Below are positions 7,719-13,071 of a DNA stretch of 26,963 nucleotides, one piece after another; positions within the stretch are counted from its first letter, which is position 1, and every line of letters starts with the position of its first letter. The stretch spans positions 1 to 26,963 of the forward strand of contig DASXYP010000012.1 in assembly GCA_036502405.1 (NCBI GenBank), written 5' to 3'. Made by a program: the position numbers and the translations under genes. Source of the DNA: Chersky-806 sp036502405 (lineage in GTDB: Bacteria; Actinomycetota; Acidimicrobiia; IMCC26256; JAENVU01). Below the pieces are notes generated by a model. It saw only the letters and a program-made list of their open reading frames with translations, had not been told where the DNA came from and made no database searches.

Positions 7719-8510
7719 ATGACGGAGCCCGAGTCCATCTTCGTCCCGGCCGGGGACGGCTTCGTCGCCACCGAGCTCGCGCGCGGCCCGTGGGACCCGA
7801 ACGCCCAGCACGGAGGCGCCCCGTCGGCGCTGCTCGCCCGCGCGATCGAGCGTCACGAGTTGGACCGCTCGATGCGCGTGGCCCGCCTGACGATCGAGCT
7901 CCTGCGCCCGGTGCCGCTCGGCCGGGTGGATGTGCGGACGCGGACCGTACGTCCGGGCAAGAAGGTCCAGCTGGTCGAGGCGTCGCTCGAGGTCGGCGGT
8001 ACCGAGGTCGCCCGCGCGACCGGGTTGCGCATCCGTGAGAAGGACGTCGTGCTGCCCGCCGCGAGCCGGGTCGACGAACGGCTCGGGTCCGGTCCCGAGG
8101 GCGAGCCCTACCGGTTCGAGCGGGTCGGACCGATCAGCTTCGGCGGCGCCATGGACATCCTCGTCACCGGAGGTGGCATCGACCGGGTCGGGCAGGCGAC
8201 GGTCTGGTTCCGGCTGCGCGTGCCGTTCGTCGCGGGCGAGGAGATCTCACCGCTCATGCGGGTCGCCGCGGCGGCCGACTTCGGCAACGGCATCAGCTCG
8301 GTCGTGGACTGGAACGCGGGGTGGCTCTTCATCAATCCAGACCTGACCGTCTACCTCGACCGCCACCCGGTGGGCGAGTGGGTCGCGCTCGACGCGCGCA
8401 CCTATCCGTCGGACGGCGGGATCGGGTTCGCCGAGTCCGCGCTCTACGACGAGCAGGGTCGCATCGGACGATCGGTCCAGAGCCTCCTGTTCGACCGCCT
8501 GGAGGGGTGA
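7719..8510 (+). CDS. Thioesterase-like (double hotdog) protein
   Basis: A 263-residue protein of the acyl-CoA thioesterase-like superfamily (PF13622 type). The first hotdog domain carries WDPNAQHGGAPSALLARAIE (27-46), the HGG-type central helix of this family, followed by LTIELLRPVPLGRVDVRTR. The second half (about 130-263) is another hotdog with RVAAAADFGNGISS. Such proteins hydrolyse acyl-CoA thioesters in the cytoplasm. ATG 7719 lacks a Shine-Dalgarno but has TAGGCT 7 nt upstream. The gene is monocistronic: the next gene has its own promoter directly after. Its placement opposite an SDR operon suggests a role in acyl-CoA or xenobiotic metabolism, which is inference. Confidence 0.85.
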   Translation: MTEPESIFVPAGDGFVATELARGPWDPNAQHGGAPSALLARAIERHELDRSMRVARLTIELLRPVPLGRVDVRTRTVRPGKKVQLVEASLEVGGTEVARATGLRIREKDVVLPAASRVDERLGSGPEGEPYRFERVGPISFGGAMDILVTGGGIDRVGQATVWFRLRVPFVAGEEISPLMRVAAAADFGNGISSVVDWNAGWLFINPDLTVYLDRHPVGEWVALDARTYPSDGGIGFAESALYDEQGRIGRSVQSLLFDRLEG

Positions 8511-8522
8511 GCCCGGTCGGGC

Positions 8523-8551
8523 TTGACCCGACGAATCCGGATACTTATTAT
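8523..8551 (+). promoter_or_regulatory. Near-consensus sigma-A promoter of the Rrf2 operon
   Basis: TTGACC (8523-8528), a spacer of exactly 17 bp, then TATTAT (8546-8551). This is the closest match to the vegetative consensus in the window. The -10 ends 7 nt before ATG 8559, so transcription should start at or within a base of the start codon, giving a leaderless mRNA. The -35 also lies inside a small inverted repeat (GTCGGG 8516-8521 / CCCGAC 8527-8532). Confidence 0.8.
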
Positions 8552-8557
8552 CCGGAT
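8535..8557. promoter_or_regulatory. Palindromic operator overlapping the -10 of the Rrf2 operon
   Basis: A perfect inverted repeat: ATCCGGATA (8535-8543), a 5-nt centre CTTAT, then TATCCGGAT (8549-8557). Each arm contains the self-complementary octamer ATCCGGAT, so the site is also two identical octamers 15 bp apart. It covers the -10 and the predicted transcription start and ends one base before the repressor's own ATG, the expected place for autorepression by a dimeric Rrf2 protein. Binding by this particular regulator is inference. Confidence 0.8.
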
Positions 8558-8558
8558 A

Positions 8559-9047
8559 ATGAAGATCTCCGATGGGGTCGAGTGGGGCCTGCACTGCGCG
8601 GTCCTGCTGGGGTTCCTGCCCGCGGACGCGTCGCTGCCGACGGCCCGCCTGGCCGAGTACCACGGGGTTCCCGCGGCGTACCTGGCCAAGCACCTGCAGG
8701 CGATGAGCCGGGCCGGCCTGCTCGCATCGGTGCAGGGCCCACGCGGTGGCTACCGCCTCGCCCGCCCGCCGGCCGAGATCTCGGTGCTCGACGTGGTCGA
8801 GGCGATCGACGGGCGCGAGTCCGCGTTCCAGTGCATGGAGATCCGCCGGCGCGGGCCCGCGGCGCGTCCCGCGCGCGAGTACCGCGTGCCGTGTGCCATC
8901 CATGCCGTCATGAACGACGCCGACTCGGCGTGGCGCGACTCGCTCCGGCGCGTGTCGGTTGCCGACCTGATGGACCGCGTGGTCGCGGCCGCGTCGCCGA
9001 AGGGGCTCGCGCTGGGCGCGGTCTGGATGCAGGGGGTGTTGGGATGA
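8559..9047 (+). CDS. Rrf2-family winged-helix transcriptional regulator
   Basis: A 162-residue Rrf2-type repressor. The N-terminal winged helix has the family segments MKISDGVEWGLHCAVLL, VPAAYLAKHLQAMSRAGLL (recognition helix region, about 37-55) and GPRGGYRLARP (60-70, the wing), followed by SVLDVVEAIDG, the dimerisation helix. IscR and NsrR bind an iron-sulfur cluster with three closely spaced C-terminal cysteines; here there are only Cys92 (FQCMEIRRRGP) and Cys112 (VPCAIH), 20 residues apart, plus Cys13. A canonical cluster is therefore doubtful. ATG 8559 is chosen over an upstream in-frame ATG at 8523, which lies in the -35. The next gene overlaps its stop by 4 bp. It most likely represses its own operon through the palindrome. 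Confidence 0.93.
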   Translation: MKISDGVEWGLHCAVLLGFLPADASLPTARLAEYHGVPAAYLAKHLQAMSRAGLLASVQGPRGGYRLARPPAEISVLDVVEAIDGRESAFQCMEIRRRGPAARPAREYRVPCAIHAVMNDADSAWRDSLRRVSVADLMDRVVAAASPKGLALGAVWMQGVLG

Positions 9048-9970
9048 AGATCTTCGTCACCGGCGGGACCGGGGTTGTCGGGCGGCCCACGGTGGCCGGG
9101 TTGCTCGCCCGGGGGCACGAGGTCCGGGCTGCGGCACGAAGCGAGCAGGCCGTCACCAGCCTGCGCGCGGCCGGCGCGGAACCGGTCGACGTCGATCTCT
9201 TCGATCCGCACTCGGTGCGGGATGCGGTGGTCGGCGCGGACGTGGTCGCACACCTCGCGACCAACGTGCCGCCGTTCCCCGCGATGCTGAAGCCGGAGGC
9301 GTGGGCGATGCACAACCGCCTCCGCACCGACGCGACGCGCAACCTGGTCGACGCGGCGCGGGTGGCCGGCGTCCCCCGCTTCGTGAAGGAGTCGATCACG
9401 ATCGTCTACGACGCCGGCGGACCGGAGTGGCTCGACGAGCGATCGCCGGTCGCCGCGGCCGGGTTGATGACGCCGGCGCTCGAGGGCGAGAAGATCGCGC
9501 TGGAGCTCGCGGACGTCGCGACCGTCGCGGTGCTCCGGTTCGGCCTCTTCTACGGCGGGGTCGGCAACCGTGGCACCGACGAGGCCCTCCGCCTGGCCCG
9601 CTGGCACCTCTCGATGGTCGCGGGGAAGTCGTGGGCGTTCACGACCGCGGTGCACGCCGACGACGCGGCCAGCGGCGTCGTCTCCTCCCTCGGGGTGCCG
9701 ACGGGGATCTACAACGTGTGCGACGACGAGCCGCTGACGCGCGGCCGCGCGATCGACGCGTTCGCGAAGGCCTTCGGCACCGGCCGGCTCTTCCGGACGC
9801 CGAATTGGATGATGCGGCTCGCCGGTGGCGCGCCCGGGTCGGCGTTGACCGCGTCGCAGCGGGTCTCCAACCGGAAGCTCACGGCCCTCACCGGGTGGAC
9901 CCCGACGTACCGGAGCCAGGTCGAGGGATGGCAGGCGGAAGCCCGGATGCGGGAGGCGACCCGTGCGTGA
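9044..9970 (+). CDS. NAD(P)-dependent epimerase/reductase-like protein (extended or atypical SDR)
   Basis: A 308-residue Rossmann protein with GGTGVVG at 7-13, VVGADVVAHLA (about 62-72) and an extended-SDR C-terminal half. The usual catalytic YxxxK is not intact: the region GLMTPALEGEKIALELA keeps a lysine, but the position four residues before it is leucine, not tyrosine. It may be an atypical SDR with a sensing or altered role, not an ordinary epimerase. Its ATG overlaps the stop of the Rrf2 gene (ATGA), and the next gene overlaps its own end by 8 bp, so it belongs to the Rrf2 operon. Regulation by the Rrf2 protein is inferred. The substrate is unknown. Confidence 0.88.
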   Translation: MKIFVTGGTGVVGRPTVAGLLARGHEVRAAARSEQAVTSLRAAGAEPVDVDLFDPHSVRDAVVGADVVAHLATNVPPFPAMLKPEAWAMHNRLRTDATRNLVDAARVAGVPRFVKESITIVYDAGGPEWLDERSPVAAAGLMTPALEGEKIALELADVATVAVLRFGLFYGGVGNRGTDEALRLARWHLSMVAGKSWAFTTAVHADDAASGVVSSLGVPTGIYNVCDDEPLTRGRAIDAFAKAFGTGRLFRTPNWMMRLAGGAPGSALTASQRVSNRKLTALTGWTPTYRSQVEGWQAEARMREATRA

Positions 9971-10394
9971 CACGGTGCTGCGGATCGGACTGGCGGTGCT
10001 CGCCGTGCCCGCGCTGATCATCGGGTTCTGGGCGGCGTTCGCGCCCCGTTCGTTCTACGACGACTTCCCCGGGCTCGGGCGGACCTGGGTCGCGCCCGAC
10101 GGGCCGTTCAACGAGCACCTCGTGCGCGACGTCGGTGAGCTGAACCTCGCGCTCGCGGTGGTGACGGTCGTCGCGCTCGTGGTGCTCGGCCCGGTGCTCG
10201 TGCGGGCGGTGCTCGCAGGCTGGCTCGTGTACTCCGTGCCGCATCTCGTGTACCACCTGCGCCACATGCAGCCGTTCACCACCGACGACCAGGTGTCGAT
10301 CGGCACGAGCCTGGCGCTCGTGCCGCTCGTCGCGGTGGCGCTGCTCGTCATCGATCTCCGGGCACCGCGGGTGCCCGACCCGGTCGGCGGCTAG
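9963..10394 (+). CDS. Small four-helix membrane protein of unknown function
   Basis: A 143-residue hydrophobic protein with helices at about 6-28, 60-82, 85-100 (ending VPHLVYHLRHMQ) and 113-133. The soluble stretch FYDDFPGLGRTWVAPDGPFN followed by EHLVRDVGELNLAL looks conserved but I cannot assign it a function. GTG 9963 overlaps the end of the epimerase-like gene by 8 bp, making it the third cistron of the Rrf2 operon. A histidine-rich segment near residues 95-102 could bind metal or haem, which is speculation. The gene ends 6 bp before the convergent bL37-like gene. Confidence 0.75.
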   Translation: MRDTVLRIGLAVLAVPALIIGFWAAFAPRSFYDDFPGLGRTWVAPDGPFNEHLVRDVGELNLALAVVTVVALVVLGPVLVRAVLAGWLVYSVPHLVYHLRHMQPFTTDDQVSIGTSLALVPLVAVALLVIDLRAPRVPDPVGG

Positions 10395-10400
10395 CGGGGG

Positions 10401-10487
10401 TCAGCGGCGGCCGACGTTGGGCCGCTTGCCGTGATTCGCCTTGTTGCGGCGGGCCCGCAGCTTGCGCTTCTTCGTCTTCTTGCTCAC
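10401..10487 (-). CDS. Very small ribosomal protein bL37-like (28 aa)
   Basis: A 28-codon gene with an excellent ribosome binding site (GGAGGA on the minus strand, plus positions 10494-10499, 6 nt before GTG 10487). The protein begins MSKKTKKRKLRARR and ends NKANHGKRPNVGRR, so almost half the residues are Lys or Arg. The segment ANHGKRPN is, from memory, the hallmark of bL37, a very short actinobacterial 50S protein known from mycobacterial ribosome structures. It would bind 23S rRNA on the large subunit. A TACGCT hexamer (plus 10517-10522) is a possible -10. It is divergent from the YchF-like gene. Coding status is strongly supported by the Shine-Dalgarno and composition; the bL37 name rests on motif recall, not a search. 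Confidence 0.82.
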   Translation of the reverse strand: MSKKTKKRKLRARRNKANHGKRPNVGRR

Positions 10488-10533
10488 GTCGAGTCCTCCG
10501 AACGGCGAAGCGGGCCAGCGTAGTCGAGCGTCC

Positions 10534-10539
10534 TAGAGT
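10534..10539 (+). promoter_or_regulatory. -10-like hexamer for the YchF-like gene
   Basis: TAGAGT lies 7 nt before ATG 10547, with no usable Shine-Dalgarno between them. This is the same leaderless geometry as at the Rrf2 promoter, though no clear -35 is present. Confidence 0.45.
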
Positions 10540-10546
10540 CCTCCTC

Positions 10547-11569
10547 ATGGAGCACCTCGGTCTCGTGGGCCTCGCCGATTCGGGCCACGCCCGGCTCTTC
10601 GCGGCGCTCACCGGCCTGGACGCGACGACGTCCTCGGACCGCGTGCTCGGCGTGGTCCAGCTCCCCGACGACCGCCTCGACGCTCTCGCCGCGATGTCCT
10701 CCTCCAAGCAGGTCGTGCCGGCGACGTTCGAGATCATGTTCATCCCGGGCCTGTCCACCGAGCCGGGCAAGGGTCTGGGCAGCCGCCTGCTCGGCTCGTT
10801 GCGGGACTGCGACGCGGTCCTCTTCGTGCTGCGCGCCACGGACGGCAACGACCCCGCGTCCGACCTCGCGACCCTCGAGTACGAGCTGGTCCTCGCCGAC
10901 CTGGCCTCCGTCGAGCAGCGGCTGGCGAAGCAGAAGCGCCTCGCCAAGGGTGACAAGACCCTGGGTCCGGAGCTCGACGCGCTCGAACGGGCGATCGCGG
11001 TGCTCGGCGACGGCACGCCGGTGTACCGGTCGGACCTCACCACGGAGGAGCGCGAGCTGCTGGGCCCGGTGTTCCTGCTGACGAACAAGCCGGTGCTCGC
11101 GGTGATCAACATCGGCGTCGAGCAGCTCGACGACGCGGACGCGATCGCCAAGCAGCTGAGTGACGACGCGCTTTCGGTGTGCCTGGAGCTGGAGGCCGAT
11201 CCCGACGTCGTCGCCGCGCAGGGTGCGGAGCGCGCCGAGCTCCTGGCGGACCTCGGCGTGCCCGAGAGCGTCGTCCCCCGGCTCGCGCGGGCCGCGTACC
11301 AGCTCCTCGGGCTCCGCACGTTCCTGACCACCGGGGACAAGGAGAGCCGCGCGTGGTCGTTCCGCGCGGGTGCCAAGGCACCCGAGTGCGCGGGCGTGAT
11401 CCACTCGGACCTGGAGCGCGGGTTCATCCGGGCCGAGGTGATCCGCTGGGACGAGCTGCTGGAGGTCGGCTCGTGGTCCAAGGCCAAGGAGCAGCACAAG
11501 CTGCGCGTCGAGGGCAAGGAGTACGTGGTGGCCGACGGCGACGTGCTGGAGATCCGATTCAACGTCTGA
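10547..11569 (+). CDS. YchF/OLA1-type Obg-family protein with degenerate nucleotide-binding motifs (DUF933/TGS)
   Basis: A 340-residue protein collinear with YchF. The C-terminal DUF933/TGS part is well conserved (LLGLRTFLTTGDKESRAW, then AGVIHSDLERGFIRAE, then GKEYVVADGDVLEIRFNV), as is the helical ELVLADLASVEQRL segment. The nucleotide site is not. The canonical P-loop GLPNVGKS is here GLADSGHA (residues 8-15), losing the phosphate-binding lysine and the serine. The switch II DxAG is FIPG (65-68), losing the aspartate. The switch I region is shortened, and the N-x-x-E base-recognition motif is disturbed (NIGVEQ). The protein probably does not hydrolyse ATP and may act as a ribosome- or RNA-binding scaffold. 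It sits beside ribosomal and rRNA-modification genes. No second YchF is in the window. Confidence 0.9.
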   Translation: MEHLGLVGLADSGHARLFAALTGLDATTSSDRVLGVVQLPDDRLDALAAMSSSKQVVPATFEIMFIPGLSTEPGKGLGSRLLGSLRDCDAVLFVLRATDGNDPASDLATLEYELVLADLASVEQRLAKQKRLAKGDKTLGPELDALERAIAVLGDGTPVYRSDLTTEERELLGPVFLLTNKPVLAVINIGVEQLDDADAIAKQLSDDALSVCLELEADPDVVAAQGAERAELLADLGVPESVVPRLARAAYQLLGLRTFLTTGDKESRAWSFRAGAKAPECAGVIHSDLERGFIRAEVIRWDELLEVGSWSKAKEQHKLRVEGKEYVVADGDVLEIRFNV

Positions 11570-11587
11570 GAGGAGCCCCGGTCCGCA

Positions 11588-11914
11588 GTGTGGTTGGTAC
11601 GTGACGGTGAGGTGCTCGCAGCGGCGCAGACGGCGCGGACCCGGCGTGAGCGCACCCGCGGCCTGCTCGGGCGCGACGGCTTCACCGGAGCGCTCGTGTT
11701 CCGCCGGTGCCGGCAGGTCCACACCTTCGGAATGCGCTTCGCGATCGACGTGGCGTTCTGTCGCGCCGACGGGTTGGTGCTGCGGATCGCGAGCCTGCGG
11801 CCGTGGCGGCTCTCGCCCCTCGTCTGGCGCGCCGCGTTCGTGATCGAGGCCGAGGCCGGCGCCTTCGAGCGGTGGGGCTTGCTGGTCGGCGACCAGGTCG
11901 AGGTCAAGGAGTGA
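11588..11914 (+). CDS. DUF192 family protein
   Basis: A 108-residue protein with the DUF192 (PF02643) signature: ARTRRERTRGLLGRDGFTGA near the N-terminus and VHTFGMRFAIDVAFCRADGLV in the middle, followed by a C-terminal WGLLVGDQVEV. The biochemical function of this family is not established. Many members carry a signal peptide; this one does not and would be cytoplasmic. GTG 11588 is chosen because the family core begins immediately after, and a GAGAGGAG purine run lies about 12 nt upstream. It is followed by rsmI after 22 bp and preceded by the YchF-like gene after 18 bp, so all three may be co-transcribed. Confidence 0.85.
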   Translation: MWLVRDGEVLAAAQTARTRRERTRGLLGRDGFTGALVFRRCRQVHTFGMRFAIDVAFCRADGLVLRIASLRPWRLSPLVWRAAFVIEAEAGAFERWGLLVGDQVEVKE

Positions 11915-11936
11915 CGCTTCCGGGAGCGGCGGTGTC

Positions 11937-12773
11937 GTGCCCCTCGTCCTGATCGGCACGCCGATCGGCAACCTCGGTGACCTCTCGCCGCGGGTGGTCG
12001 ACGTCCTGAAGACCGCGGACGTGATCGCGTGCGAGGACACGCGACGGACGCGCAAGCTGCTCGCGCACGCGGGCATCGCCTCCGCGGGGCGACTGCGCGC
12101 CTTGCACGCGCACAACGAGGACGAGCAAGCAGAGCGCGTCGTGGACGAGGTGCGCGCCGGGCGCACCGTCGCCTACGCCACCGACGCGGGCATGCCCGGG
12201 ATCAGCGACCCGGGCGCGCGGCTCGTGCGCGCGTGCCGGGCCGCCGGTCTCGCGGTCGAGGTCGTCCCGGGGCCCAGCGCCGCACTGGCTGCACTGGTGC
12301 TGTCCGGCTTCACGGCCGACCGGTTCGTCTTCGAGGGGTTCCTCCCCCGCAAGGGAGCCGAGCGACGGGCGCGGCTCGAGGCGATCGCGCGCGACGAGCG
12401 GACCGCGGTGGTCTTCGAGGCGCCGAACCGCGTCAGGGCGACGCTCGACGACCTGCTCGCGGTGTGCGAGGGGGATCGGCTCGTCTGCGTCGCCCGCGAG
12501 CTCACCAAGCTCCACGAGGAGGTGCTGGTCGCGCCCCTGTCCGACGCGGCCGGCGTCGCGCGCTTCGGCGAGCCGCGCGGCGAGCACGTCGTGGTGCTCG
12601 AGGGACGCACCGTCGACGCGATCCCGGTGACCGACGAGACCATCGCGGCTTCGGTGGAGGACGCGCTGGGCCGGGGGCTCTCGGCCCGGGATGCCGCGGC
12701 CGAGGTCGCCGCGACGCTCGGTGTCCCAAAGCGCCGCGCCTACGAGCTCGCGGTCACGCTTCGGCGGCGATGA
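11937..12773 (+). CDS. rsmI: 16S rRNA (cytidine(1402)-2'-O)-methyltransferase RsmI
   Basis: A 278-residue SAM-dependent methyltransferase that 2'-O-methylates C1402 of 16S rRNA in the decoding centre. It has the tetrapyrrole-methylase fold and family motifs: LIGTPIGNLGDLSPRV at the N-terminus, CEDTRRTRKLLAHAGI, ATDAGMPGISDPGARLV and VPGPSAALAALVLSG. Length is normal. GTG 11937 places the start three residues before the first conserved strand, as expected. The gene precedes metG in actinobacterial genomes, which matches here apart from the small AbrB-type gene inserted between them on the other strand. Its last 20 bp overlap the convergent AbrB-type gene. Confidence 0.95.
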   Translation: MPLVLIGTPIGNLGDLSPRVVDVLKTADVIACEDTRRTRKLLAHAGIASAGRLRALHAHNEDEQAERVVDEVRAGRTVAYATDAGMPGISDPGARLVRACRAAGLAVEVVPGPSAALAALVLSGFTADRFVFEGFLPRKGAERRARLEAIARDERTAVVFEAPNRVRATLDDLLAVCEGDRLVCVARELTKLHEEVLVAPLSDAAGVARFGEPRGEHVVVLEGRTVDAIPVTDETIAASVEDALGRGLSARDAAAEVAATLGVPKRRAYELAVTLRRR

Positions 12774-13011
12774 GCTTCTCCACGCAGGGCTCGCAGACGA
12801 GCTTCTGCTGGAACTCCCGCAGCTCGGCATCGGGGGGTGTCGCGCCGCAGAAGACGCAGCGCAGCGCCACCTTCTGGAGCACGACCCGCTCGTCGTCGTC
12901 GACTGCGATCTCCATGAGGTCGCCCTCCCGGATCTCGAGCTGCTTGCGCAGCTCGGCGGGGAGGACGACCCGACCGAGGCGGTCGATCTTCCGGGAGACA
13001 CCTGTGCTCAC
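12754..13011 (-). CDS. AbrB/SpoVT-type DNA-binding protein with C-terminal zinc ribbon
   Basis: An 85-residue protein. Residues 1-47 are a swapped-hairpin AbrB domain (TGVSRKIDRLGRVVLPAELR, then KQLEIREGDLMEIAVDD). The C-terminus carries two CxxC pairs, Cys52/Cys55 (CVFC) and Cys73/Cys76 (CEPC), likely binding one zinc. The layout resembles Bacillus AbrB, with a metal-bound module in place of its C-terminal dimerisation region. GTG 13011 has a good AGGAG 9 nt upstream. It is divergent from metG with about 60 bp between starts, so it may regulate itself and metG, which is inference. Its 3' end overlaps rsmI by 20 bp on the opposite strand. Confidence 0.88.
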   Translation of the reverse strand: MSTGVSRKIDRLGRVVLPAELRKQLEIREGDLMEIAVDDDERVVLQKVALRCVFCGATPPDAELREFQQKLVCEPCVEKLIAAEA

Positions 13012-13058
13012 GGGCGCTCACTCCTATGAATGGGGGTCGAGCGGAACGAGGAGATCGG

Positions 13059-13064
13059 TAACCT
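13059..13064 (+). promoter_or_regulatory. -10-like hexamer for metG
   Basis: TAACCT lies 7 nt before GTG 13072, matching the leaderless spacing seen elsewhere and supporting that start codon over the upstream ATG 13030. No distinct -35 is visible. Confidence 0.4.
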
Positions 13065-13071
13065 GAGGGCG

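Noticed and set aside
8511..8532. Small hairpin GTCGGG/CCCGAC as a terminator of the thioesterase-like gene.
   Set aside because: Only six base pairs and it overlaps the -35 of the next promoter; a regulatory role or chance is as likely.
8523..8558. An in-frame ATG-less upstream extension or earlier start of the Rrf2 gene (MTRRIRILIIRI...).
   Set aside because: The extension consists of the -35, the palindrome and the -10. The family N-terminus is MKISDG at 8559.
13030..13071. ATG 13030 as the metG start.
   Set aside because: It adds 14 charged residues not seen in the family and has no ribosome binding site. GTG 13072 gives the normal N-terminus and has a -10-like hexamer 7 nt upstream.
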